This document shows, one piece after another, positions 1 to 5,083 of a stretch of 5,088 bases of DNA. How positions within the stretch are numbered: position 1 is the stretch's first letter; every line of letters begins with the position of its first letter. The position numbers and the translations under genes are program-made. The stretch comes from an uncultured Clostridium sp. (GTDB taxonomy: Bacteria; Bacillota; Clostridia; TANB77; CAG-508): NCBI GenBank assembly GCA_946008205.1, contig CAMGAZ010000128.1, positions 1 through 5,088 on the forward strand. The letters run 5' to 3'. The notes below the pieces were generated by a model. It searched no databases and was not told the DNA's origin. It was given only the letters and a program-made list of their open reading frames with translations.

Positions 1-120
1 AGTATTGTTATTAAACTCTTGTATATTTTTTATTAAATATTCTTTCTTTAGTTCTGTATTGCTTTTTTCATAGTCGTTCGATGCATTTACTGCATCTTCA
101 ATCCACTTGCTGTCTTTCAT
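1..120 (-). CDS. Third gene of the toxin-antitoxin operon, N-terminal part only (hypothetical)
   Basis: An open frame of 40 codons starts at the ATG at 118-120 and runs without a stop off the left edge of the window. The visible part is polar and charged, rich in Asn, Lys and Glu, starts MKDSKWIEDAV, and has no membrane segment or known motif; it is probably helical. Its start is one base past the stop codon of the zeta-like toxin gene. Its ribosome binding site (AGGAAGAG) lies inside the last Glu-Glu-Arg codons of that gene, so translation is probably coupled to the toxin. I do not recognise the protein. Placement suggests a role linked to the toxin module, but that is inference from order alone. 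It is too short for typical-length comparison. Confidence 0.6.
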   Translation of the reverse strand, partial: MKDSKWIEDAVNASNDYEKSNTELKKEYLIKNIQEFNNNT

Positions 121-121
121 T

Positions 122-991
122 TTATCTCTCTTCCTCTTCTCTGTCTTCACATGCGCAATATAAAGTGTTTATGTGTTTCATAATCTTGCTCTCTTCTAGC
201 ATTCCATCATCTGTATTATGTTCTTTACAAAAATATTCTTTGTAGTACTCATTTGCTAATTTCCTGTCTTTTTTCCTACCAGCTATTACAGCTTCTCTTG
301 CACTAGGAAATTCTTTTTTATTTCCACTGTAAATTTTTACCGGTTTTTCTGGTGCCTCTCCTCTCATGTATACTTCAACTAAACTTATATCATCAGATTT
401 TTCAAGCTTTTCAATAGTGCCTAGCATTTCGTCGCTATAAGCTTTATAAAAAGTTTCTAGCGATACTAACCTTCCCCATCCTTTTTTCTGGACTTGATAT
501 TCGTATCTTTCAACTATTGACATTAAGCAATTAAGTTCATTTACGGCCATAGCTCTATCTACTATTTTATAGGCTTTTTTCTTCATTGCTGATATCATTC
601 GTTCGAATATCTTAATTTTTCTTCCTTCATATAGAACATTATATTTTCCTTCTATTGCCTCATCAATTAAAGCATCTGTCCAAACCTTACTTGCTTCATT
701 TGTAACTTTTATATAATGTTCAGGATACTTTTTAGATATTTCATCAGCGTTTGGATAGAACGGCTTTAGTTCATCATTATTTATTACTATTATGTTATTA
801 TTAGTAAATTGATTAACAGCATAACCATTTAACCCAGTTTTTCCAGAACCTGATGGTCCAATGTCAAAAATCGCTACTGGATTTTCCTCTGGCGTTTTCC
901 CATATAACATTGTTTTTATTATATTATTTTTAGTTTTTATAAGTTCTTCTTCAGTAATGCCATATGCCTTACTTATTTCTTCAAAATTCAT
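122..991 (-). CDS. Zeta-toxin family P-loop kinase (probable UDP-N-acetylglucosamine kinase toxin)
   Basis: The 289-residue protein matches the zeta/PezT toxin fold in motif order and length (the streptococcal zeta is about 287 residues). Visible landmarks are a Walker A loop GPSGSGKT at 45-52 with K51, then INNDELKPFYP at 70-80 with D73 as the likely catalytic base, then a YEG motif with E122. VERYE at 160-164 carries R162, and R174 lies in GRL; both align by eye with the two arginines of zeta that contact ATP phosphates. Known zeta toxins phosphorylate UDP-N-acetylglucosamine in the cytoplasm, block peptidoglycan precursor supply and poison the cell unless neutralised. All key residues are present, so it is predicted active. 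It is preceded by the small putative antitoxin gene, with a 23-base gap holding AGGAG 8 bases before the ATG. The exact substrate is inference. Some family members may use other nucleotide sugars. Confidence 0.88.
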   Translation of the reverse strand: MNFEEISKAYGITEEELIKTKNNIIKTMLYGKTPEENPVAIFDIGPSGSGKTGLNGYAVNQFTNNNIIVINNDELKPFYPNADEISKKYPEHYIKVTNEASKVWTDALIDEAIEGKYNVLYEGRKIKIFERMISAMKKKAYKIVDRAMAVNELNCLMSIVERYEYQVQKKGWGRLVSLETFYKAYSDEMLGTIEKLEKSDDISLVEVYMRGEAPEKPVKIYSGNKKEFPSAREAVIAGRKKDRKLANEYYKEYFCKEHNTDDGMLEESKIMKHINTLYCACEDREEEER

Positions 992-1014
992 TTATAATGC
1001 TCCTATTTACCTAT

Positions 1015-1233
1015 TTATATTTCTTTGTAGTCCTTTTTGATTTCTTCACCATATTCTGTTATTATCTTTTCTATTATGTTTTTATTGCCTTTATACATTT
1101 CTTCTCTTTCATATAAAAGTTGTTGCATTTCTACATCTTCTATTTTGTGACCTTCTCTTGAGCATTTAGCTATTTTAGCTGCTAATATTTCAACTGCAAC
1201 TTCTAATTTAGTGTTTAAATTAATATTCTCCAT
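1015..1233 (-). CDS. Putative antitoxin partner of the zeta-like toxin
   Basis: This 72-residue protein is the first gene of the operon and directly precedes the zeta-like toxin, the usual antitoxin-then-toxin order. The sequence is charged and alpha-helical in character: a first helix around 6-27 (TKLEVAVEILAAKIAKC), a second around 31-47 (VEMQQLLYEREEMY) and a third around 51-69. A small bundle of three helices would resemble the architecture of epsilon antitoxin, which is about 90 residues. However, I see no residue-level similarity to classical epsilon, and there is no DNA-binding HTH as in PezA. The start is supported by GGAG at 1241-1244, 7 bases before the ATG, and by a consensus promoter just upstream. 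Antitoxin function is inferred from position, size and composition only. It could instead be an unrelated small regulator. Confidence 0.7.
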   Translation of the reverse strand: MENINLNTKLEVAVEILAAKIAKCSREGHKIEDVEMQQLLYEREEMYKGNKNIIEKIITEYGEEIKKDYKEI

Positions 1234-1263
1234 AATTTATCTCCAATTTTTCTTATGTATGCT

Positions 1264-1292
1264 ATTATACCAGCAAATCCACATTTTTGCAA
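1264..1292 (-). promoter_or_regulatory. Promoter of the toxin-antitoxin operon
   Basis: Read on the minus strand, a -35 box TTGCAA (1287-1292) and a perfect -10 box TATAAT (1264-1269) are separated by exactly 17 bases. A TG dinucleotide one base before the -10 gives an extended -10. Transcription would start near 1257, giving a leader of about 24 bases that contains the GGAG ribosome binding site of the antitoxin gene. Confidence 0.75.
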
Positions 1293-1302
1293 CAATGTAT
1301 AT

Positions 1303-1322
1303 CAGATAGTTCTTGAAATCTG
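1303..1322. repeat. Candidate operator dyad between divergent promoters
   Basis: CAGAT (1303-1307) and its inverse ATCTG (1318-1322) flank 10 bases, so the two half-sites are about one helical turn and a half apart from centre to centre. The dyad covers the -35 box of the rightward promoter (1313-1318) and lies 10 bases from the -35 box of the leftward promoter. A second inverted pair, ATGTATA at 1295-1301 and TATACAT at 1341-1347, surrounds it. Both could arise by chance in AT-rich DNA. The position makes a shared repressor site plausible but unproven. Confidence 0.3.
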
Positions 1323-1341
1323 TACAAAAATATGTTATTCT
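1313..1341 (+). promoter_or_regulatory. Promoter of the divergent small acidic gene
   Basis: A -35 box TTGAAA (1313-1318, five of six consensus bases) and a -10 box TATTCT (1336-1341) are 17 bases apart, with an upstream TG giving an extended -10. Transcription would begin near 1348, about 24 bases before the ATG at 1372. The -35 boxes of this and the opposing toxin-antitoxin promoter are only 20 bases apart. Confidence 0.65.
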
Positions 1342-1371
1342 ATACATAGTTTTGATTGTGAGGTATATTAT

Positions 1372-1524
1372 ATGGATAATGAAGAAAAAAAAGATATTGA
1401 AATAGTTTCTGGCGATGGAACTAATTTAAACATCTCTCCGGTTTATGATAATCTTGATATTGCAAAACCCGATGAAGATACAAATGCTAAGAAGAATGTT
1501 GTAATACCTGATGTAAAAAAATAA
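1372..1524 (+). CDS. Small acidic protein of 50 residues (unknown function)
   Basis: The open frame continues upstream to an ATG at 1255, but that longer form would span both divergent promoters and has no ribosome binding site. The ATG at 1372 is preceded by GTGAGG (1358-1363) at 8 bases and by a good promoter, so I take the 50-residue form. The protein starts MDNEEKKDIEIVSGDG, has 12 acidic and 7 lysine residues, no Cys, Trp or His, no signal peptide and no membrane segment, and carries two short beta-like runs, IEIVSGDG near 9-16 and NVVIPDV near 42-48. It is probably largely disordered. I do not recognise a named family. It is transcribed away from the toxin-antitoxin operon from an adjoining promoter and ends in its own terminator, so it is a complete unit rather than a remnant. 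Confidence 0.7.
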   Translation: MDNEEKKDIEIVSGDGTNLNISPVYDNLDIAKPDEDTNAKKNVVIPDVKK

Positions 1525-1558
1525 GGATCATAATATTAATTATGGTCTTTATTTTTTC
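1523..1558 (+). terminator. Intrinsic terminator of the small acidic gene
   Basis: A 12-bp stem (1523-1534 with 1539-1550, two G-U pairs in the RNA) with a four-base ATTA loop begins inside the TAA stop codon. It is followed by a T-rich run through 1557. The stem is AT-rich but long, and the position directly after the stop codon supports it. Confidence 0.75.
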
Positions 1559-1562
1559 ATAA

Positions 1563-1766
1563 TACATAAAACTTGCAATTTGGGTTGAAAATCACAACAC
1601 TTTATTTAATTCCTTCTACACATCTTATAAGGGACCAAAGTCAACATTGGATACAACAGAATTATCTAGGGAAGGAGTTATAAGTTCTTCTTTAGATATT
1701 ATATATGATAGATTTCCCAAATTAAAACCTACTCCTCACCAAGATGCAGGAGATATTGAAAAATAA
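1563..1766 (+). pseudogene. Orphan 3' gene fragment (67 open codons, no credible start)
   Basis: The frame is open from just after a TAA at 1560-1562 to a TAA at 1764-1766, long for chance in such AT-rich DNA. It reads as balanced globular protein: W7, an aromatic patch LFNSFYTSYKGP near 14-25, LSREGVISSSLDIIYDRFP near 34-52, and an acidic end finishing DAGDIEK. There is no in-frame ATG or GTG. The only candidate start is a TTG at 1650, giving 39 residues with AAGGGA 12 bases upstream. The frame begins immediately past the terminator of the small acidic gene. The simplest reading is the C-terminal remnant of a longer gene whose 5' part was lost when the neighbouring cassette arrived. I could not identify the parent family. 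A real short protein from the TTG is the alternative. Confidence 0.5.
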
Positions 1767-1803
1767 AAGTATCGTGAATATAAGTCACGATACTTTTATT
1801 TTT
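1759..1803. terminator. Strong bidirectional terminator between convergent genes
   Basis: A perfect 19-bp inverted repeat (1759-1777 with 1785-1803) surrounds a 7-base loop. The core arm is AAAGTATCGTGA, flanked by A-runs on one side and T-runs on the other, so it can work in both directions. It ends the PHP operon leftward and the gene remnant rightward. Both convergent stop codons (1764-1766 and 1796-1798) lie inside the stem arms. Confidence 0.9.
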
Positions 1804-2641
1804 TATATTTTTTTATTTTATCTAGCATATCAGGAATATCTGTAATAATATTATCATCTTTTCCTCTTCCAATAATCACTCCCGGAGTAGTTATTGGTCC
1901 ATGGAAATCACTGCCTGCGGTTATTAACATATTATTCTTATTAGCAATTTCTTTTAATTTAATTATATCTTCCTTTGTATGAATGTTGTTATAACATTCT
2001 ATTCCGTCAAGTCCATATGCTTTTAATTCTTTTATCTTTTCATCTAATTCATCATCATTTAACTTTAAAGTTACTGGATGTGCAATTACTGCGATTCCTC
2101 CTGCATTTTTGATTAATTCAATAGCTTGTTTAGGCGTAATTGATTGTCTTTTAATATTCTTCATTGGAGGAACATTAAAATAATTCGTATATGCCTCTTC
2201 AATATCATTTATATATCCATTATCATATAGAGCTCTTGCAAAGTGTGGTTTTGCTATTATTCTACCAATTGCATATTTTTTTACTTGGTCCAAAGTAATG
2301 TTTACATTTTGCTTATGAAATTCCTCTATAAATTCCATATTACGGTCTTCTCTATCTTTTCGCAAAGTCTCCATTGCTTGCATAAAGTCTTTATCTTTAT
2401 AATCCATATAATAACCTAATATATGCATTTTTCCCTTTTCGACTTTAGCATTTAATTCTATTGCAGGTATTACCTCAACTCCTATTTTTTTACCTTCTTC
2501 AATGGCTTCTTCTAATCCTGCAACAGTGTCATGGTCTGCTATGGCAATTGTCTCTACATTATTCTCTTTCGCCATTTTTATAACATCTTTTGGATTATAC
2601 TCTCCATCAGATGCAGTTGTATGTACATGTAAATCTATCAT
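1796..2641 (-). CDS. PHP-domain metal-dependent phosphoesterase (YciV / RNase AM-like)
   Basis: A 281-residue protein, full length for the family. The PHP metal-binding set is visible: HVH at 5-7, D12, DHD at 36-38, E62 in IELN, H73 in MHILGY, H188 in AHP and SDFH with D245 and H247. These place it in the single-domain PHP group that includes Escherichia coli YciV (RNase AM) and the 3',5'-nucleoside bisphosphate phosphatase of Chromobacterium. That group uses a trinuclear metal centre to hydrolyse phosphate esters of nucleotides or short RNAs. An insertion of about 100 residues between the E62/H73 part and H188 fits that group. The protein is cytosolic, with no signal peptide. It is the last gene of its operon, 9 bases after the hydrolase stop. 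Its Shine-Dalgarno AGGTAGG (2650-2656) spans that stop codon, so translation is probably coupled. The exact substrate cannot be read from sequence. Confidence 0.9.
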   Translation of the reverse strand: MIDLHVHTTASDGEYNPKDVIKMAKENNVETIAIADHDTVAGLEEAIEEGKKIGVEVIPAIELNAKVEKGKMHILGYYMDYKDKDFMQAMETLRKDREDRNMEFIEEFHKQNVNITLDQVKKYAIGRIIAKPHFARALYDNGYINDIEEAYTNYFNVPPMKNIKRQSITPKQAIELIKNAGGIAVIAHPVTLKLNDDELDEKIKELKAYGLDGIECYNNIHTKEDIIKLKEIANKNNMLITAGSDFHGPITTPGVIIGRGKDDNIITDIPDMLDKIKKYKK

Positions 2642-2650
2642 ACTTTTTTC

Positions 2651-3427
2651 CTACCTCAAAATAATTTCTTTGCTATATTCTATAGCTTTTTCTAATTCTC
2701 CTGGTCCCTTCATTCTATGGTCAGCACCAGGTATTATAAATAGTTTTATATTTTGTTTATGCTCTTTTATAAATTCTTTAGTGTCTGCTATTGGAGCAAT
2801 ATCATCTTGATCTCCTTGTATAATATACATATTTTGAATCTCTTTATTCTCGAATATTTTAAATATATCATTTTCCTCTAGTTCTTCTAGGAAACTGTAT
2901 GGTACTAGCATTTCTCTTTCAAAACCAAGCTTTGTATATCCTCTCTTTTTATATTCGTCTAAATTTTCTCGCAATAATGTATTTTTATATATTTCTCCCA
3001 TTCTGATGGCTGGAGAACGTAATATTATGTTTTTATATTTTTTATTATTTCTTGCAATATTTATTAATGTTATATACGCTCCAAAACTTGTTGCAAAAAT
3101 ACTTACTGGAATATTTCCATATGTATCTATTACAAATTTTTCTATATCATTTATGTCTTGTATACAATTATCAATAGTTAATTTATCTGCATTAACTTCA
3201 CTTTTGCCATGTCCTGGAAAATCAAAGCAAATTACACCAACGTGATTTTTCATCATTTCATTTGCTAATGCCTCGATTGCTGAGCTTTCCTTATCTCCTG
3301 CAAAGCCATGGCATGCTATTATTATTTCTTTCATTTCTCCTGCTGGTATATATATCTTTGTATCTATTTTATAAGATTTACCATTAACCTCTATCAATTT
3401 TATTTGATTCTTGTTCTCCATTAACAT
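2651..3427 (-). CDS. Alpha/beta hydrolase (serine hydrolase, esterase-like)
   Basis: The 258-residue protein has the alpha/beta hydrolase layout: an oxyanion-hole HGFAG at 40-44, the DFPGHGKS loop at 69-76, a nucleophile elbow ATSFGA at 112-117 with S114, the acid D208 in QGDQDDIAP, and H237 in GADHRM. Together these make a complete Ser-Asp-His triad. A four-helix-type cap lies between about 145 and 195. The elbow is A-T-S-F-G rather than the usual G-x-S-x-G. No signal peptide is present, so it acts in the cytoplasm; the substrate (an ester, thioester or acyl derivative) is unknown. The start at 3427 overlaps the preceding gene by 44 bases. A second ATG two codons later (3421) is equally possible, because a purine-rich AAGGGGAAAGGG tract lies upstream of both. 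It is followed closely by the PHP phosphoesterase gene in one operon. Confidence 0.88.
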   Translation of the reverse strand: MLMENKNQIKLIEVNGKSYKIDTKIYIPAGEMKEIIIACHGFAGDKESSAIEALANEMMKNHVGVICFDFPGHGKSEVNADKLTIDNCIQDINDIEKFVIDTYGNIPVSIFATSFGAYITLINIARNNKKYKNIILRSPAIRMGEIYKNTLLRENLDEYKKRGYTKLGFEREMLVPYSFLEELEENDIFKIFENKEIQNMYIIQGDQDDIAPIADTKEFIKEHKQNIKLFIIPGADHRMKGPGELEKAIEYSKEIILR

Positions 3428-3713
3428 TTTCCCTTTCCCCTTTAATAATTTCTATCAATTCTCCAATATTTTTAGTTCCATATACTCTTGGAATTGATTC
3501 GTGGCTTAAATATTCTTCAGCTTCCATTCCTAGTCCTGTATCTCCAACAACATCATTTGTAAATATTGGATCTGGTATAGCATATATCATATTTGATTTA
3601 TATCTTTCATAATCCATTCCTTTTCTCTCACAATTTGCTTGTCTTTCAGGATCTAAGATTGCATAATGTGTTTCTCCATCTTTTTCATACTCTGCAGCAA
3701 CAACATAATGCAA
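3384..3713 (-). CDS. Hypothetical protein of about 109 residues, first gene of the PHP/hydrolase operon
   Basis: The reading frame has no in-frame ATG near its beginning. The first start candidate after the promoter is a TTG at 3713, with AGGAAG (3727-3732) 13 bases upstream, a longer gap than ideal. The protein begins (M)HYVVAAEYEKDGETHYAILDP and continues with mixed beta and charged segments, one Cys (C28), and the run YLSHESIPRVYGTKNIGE around 68-85. The last 20 residues are polar and overlap the hydrolase start. There is no signal peptide or membrane segment and I do not recognise a family. Because the frame is open back to 3758, it could be the remnant of a longer gene. The promoter just upstream and the overlap with the hydrolase argue that it is expressed as the head of this operon. 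Confidence 0.6.
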   Translation of the reverse strand: MHYVVAAEYEKDGETHYAILDPERQANCERKGMDYERYKSNMIYAIPDPIFTNDVVGDTGLGMEAEEYLSHESIPRVYGTKNIGELIEIIKGERENVNGEQESNKIDRG

Positions 3714-3755
3714 TAATCTTTTATTACTTCCTGGTAACTTAGATAATTTGGTAGT

Positions 3756-3784
3756 ATTCTATCATAGTTATTACTTTTTTTCAA
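3756..3784 (-). promoter_or_regulatory. Promoter of the hypothetical-hydrolase-PHP operon
   Basis: On the minus strand a -35 box TTGAAA (3779-3784) and a -10 box TAGAAT (3756-3761), each five of six consensus bases, are separated by 17 bases, with a TG one base before the -10. The predicted start is near 3749, leaving a leader of about 36 bases before the TTG start. No other promoter as good is seen ahead of the next two genes. Confidence 0.7.
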
Positions 3785-3810
3785 CAGTTTTATGTTAACA
3801 TTATTGTGTA

Positions 3811-3846
3811 AGAAAAAAGTGCTTTACTTTCGTAAAACACTTCTTT
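3811..3846 (-). terminator. Intrinsic terminator of the SSB-like gene
   Basis: In the minus-strand transcript an 11-bp stem (3832-3842 with 3817-3827, one U-G pair) closes on a GAAA tetraloop. The 3' side runs into a T-rich tract (complement of the A-run at 3813-3818). In the plus-strand transcript the same stem would carry a C-A mismatch, so it is best suited to ending leftward transcription. It lies about 40 bases after the stop codon. Confidence 0.82.
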
Positions 3847-3885
3847 CTTATCTTAAAGGAATTTATTTATGTTCAATTTATCTAT

Positions 3886-4590
3886 TTATATAGCCTCTTT
3901 ATTTTCTTCTTCAACAGGTTGCTCATCTTTTTTATCATCATCTTCTTGATTTATTACTTCTAAGCTTCCTACTGAAACCTCATATGCAACTTTTGTTTCA
4001 ACTGTTCCATCTTCATATTTTTTCTCATATTGTCTTGATTGAACTCTACCAACAACCTTTACTTCTGTTCCCACTTCCATGTTCTCACAGAATCTAGCTG
4101 TTCTTCCCCATGCTATACATGGTATGTAATCTGATTTACTATATGCTCTATTTACTGCTAATAATATATCTGCTATCTCTCTACCAAATGGTGTTTGTCT
4201 ATAAATTGGTTTTTTGCATATATAACCAATTAATGTAACTTCATTTGATATGAAGTCTTTTCTTGCTTCAACTTCATTCTCTTGATCTTCTAATAGTTTT
4301 ACATTCTTAGCAAATACTGTTAATACTAACTTATTTTTTCCTTCTCCATAACTATTGTAAGATCTAAATTGACCTTCAACTGTTATCTTTGTTCCAACTG
4401 GTAAATCTCCATCTACCATTAATCTTTCTGATATTGTGATTGGTATAATATCAGAATTTCCACTTAAACGTGGTACACTTAAGTCAAATATATAGAATTT
4501 CTCTCCATATATCTCATGACTAAATTTTTTCTCGCTAGTTACTTTCCCCACTAATATAATGTGGTTATTCTCTGAATAAACTGTATCCAA
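3886..4590 (-). CDS. Tandem OB-fold single-stranded DNA-binding protein (SSB-like)
   Basis: The 234-residue protein holds two consecutive OB folds of the SSB type. The first spans about 9-101 (NHIILVGKV, then GTKITVEGQFRSY at 67-79). The second spans about 116-213 (NEVTLIGYICKKPIYRQTP, DILLAVNRAY, YIPCIAWGRTARFCENMEVGTEV, VVGRVQSRQYEKKYEDG). The second copy is closer to classical SSB. A short acidic tail (about 214-234) ends EENKEAI and lacks the usual D-D-x-x-P-F tip that recruits partner proteins. Ordinary SSB has one OB fold in about 150-180 residues. Tandem forms are known in clostridia as second SSB-like proteins. It would bind single-stranded DNA in replication, repair or uptake; the specific role is unknown. 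The start is a TTG supported by a perfect AGGAGG at 9 bases; the next ATG is at residue 58, inside the first fold. It is monocistronic, with its own promoter and terminator. Confidence 0.88.
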   Translation of the reverse strand: MDTVYSENNHIILVGKVTSEKKFSHEIYGEKFYIFDLSVPRLSGNSDIIPITISERLMVDGDLPVGTKITVEGQFRSYNSYGEGKNKLVLTVFAKNVKLLEDQENEVEARKDFISNEVTLIGYICKKPIYRQTPFGREIADILLAVNRAYSKSDYIPCIAWGRTARFCENMEVGTEVKVVGRVQSRQYEKKYEDGTVETKVAYEVSVGSLEVINQEDDDKKDEQPVEEENKEAI

Positions 4591-4599
4591 CTTTAATTT

Positions 4600-4605
4600 C
4601 CTCCT
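4600..4605 (-). promoter_or_regulatory. Perfect Shine-Dalgarno that fixes the TTG start of the SSB-like gene
   Basis: AGGAGG on the minus strand sits 9 bases before the TTG at 4588-4590 in a longer purine run (AAGAGGAGGAAA). No ATG lies within reach, so this site decides the start and makes the TTG convincing. Confidence 0.85.
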
Positions 4606-4659
4606 CTTACTTTTTTAAAGTATTTGTATTTTTAAATGTTTATCTAACCTACAATACCT

Positions 4660-4688
4660 ATTATACTACCATTTTTTGGTTTTGTCTA
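4660..4688 (-). promoter_or_regulatory. Promoter of the SSB-like gene
   Basis: On the minus strand a -35 box TAGACA (4683-4688, five of six) and a perfect -10 box TATAAT (4660-4665) are 17 bases apart. Transcription would start near 4653, giving an AT-rich leader of about 60 bases in which I see no riboswitch or stem of note. Confidence 0.78.
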
Positions 4689-4732
4689 CATAAAATGTTA
4701 ATTTTTTTTATTTTTTATAAAAAAGTGACTTT

Positions 4733-5083
4733 CTAACCCGCATATAAGCTAGTTAATGCAATAATTATCATAATATTATATACATTAATATCCGGTTTTA
4801 CGTTTACTTTTATTTCTTGTGGTTCTATTTTTCTATTGTAAATGCTTGTTATAGTATGCTGTATACATATAAGTATTTGATCATCTTCAACACTTGACAC
4901 AGTAATATCACTTTGAGAACTATATCCATATGAAATTATATTTGTTCTCATATTTCCTTCTATGTTCGAATTTAAATCTAAATTTAATATAACATTTTTT
5001 GAATTTTCCAAAATTTTTCTTCTTATCTCACTATTATCTATATTTCTATTTAATACACTTGAAACTGCCTCTTGTAATGTCAT
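4733..5083 (-). CDS. Hypothetical protein of at least 116 residues, possibly cut by the window edge
   Basis: The frame runs from an ATG at 5083, only five bases from the right edge, to a TAG at 4733-4735. No stop lies between the ATG and the edge, so the gene may begin further upstream, and no ribosome binding site can be judged. The N-terminal 30 residues are helical and charged (MTLQEAVSSVLNRNIDNSE). They are followed by alternating beta-like runs (VILNLDL at 31-37, QILICIQHTIT at 69-79, IKVNVKPDINV at 91-101). The last 16 residues are hydrophobic (NIMIIIALTSLYAG at 103-116), long enough for a buried strand or helix but short for a membrane span. I do not recognise a family. It lies upstream of the SSB-like gene in the same direction, but that gene has its own promoter, so the two need not be cotranscribed. 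Confidence 0.6.
   Translation of the reverse strand: MTLQEAVSSVLNRNIDNSEIRRKILENSKNVILNLDLNSNIEGNMRTNIISYGYSSQSDITVSSVEDDQILICIQHTITSIYNRKIEPQEIKVNVKPDINVYNIMIIIALTSLYAG

Noticed and set aside
1255..1371. Longer start at 1255 for the small acidic gene, adding 39 residues
   Set aside because: The extension spans both divergent promoters, has no ribosome binding site, and differs in composition (Cys- and Ile-rich) from the acidic remainder. The ATG at 1372 has a promoter and GTGAGG at proper spacing.
1..1800. Attachment sites or insertion-sequence ends around the toxin-antitoxin region
   Set aside because: I looked for direct or inverted repeats flanking the cassette and for integrase or transposase fragments and found none that stand out from AT-rich background. 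The left boundary is outside the window.
2502..2810. Plus-strand open frame of 102 codons
   Set aside because: It lies antisense across the PHP phosphoesterase and hydrolase genes, which carry full catalytic motifs. It has no promoter or ribosome binding site, and its hydrophobic, Ser-rich product is typical of an antisense shadow.
3006..3245. Plus-strand open frame of 79 codons
   Set aside because: It is antisense to the middle of the alpha/beta hydrolase, covering its nucleophile region, with no ribosome binding site. It looks membrane-like only because it mirrors an AT-rich coding strand.
4704..4732. Possible terminator for the 116-residue gene (palindrome TTTTTTATAAAAAA)
   Set aside because: The palindrome is only A and T with no stable GC stem. 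An adjacent short AAAG/CTTT hairpin is only 4 bp, so I do not call a terminator.
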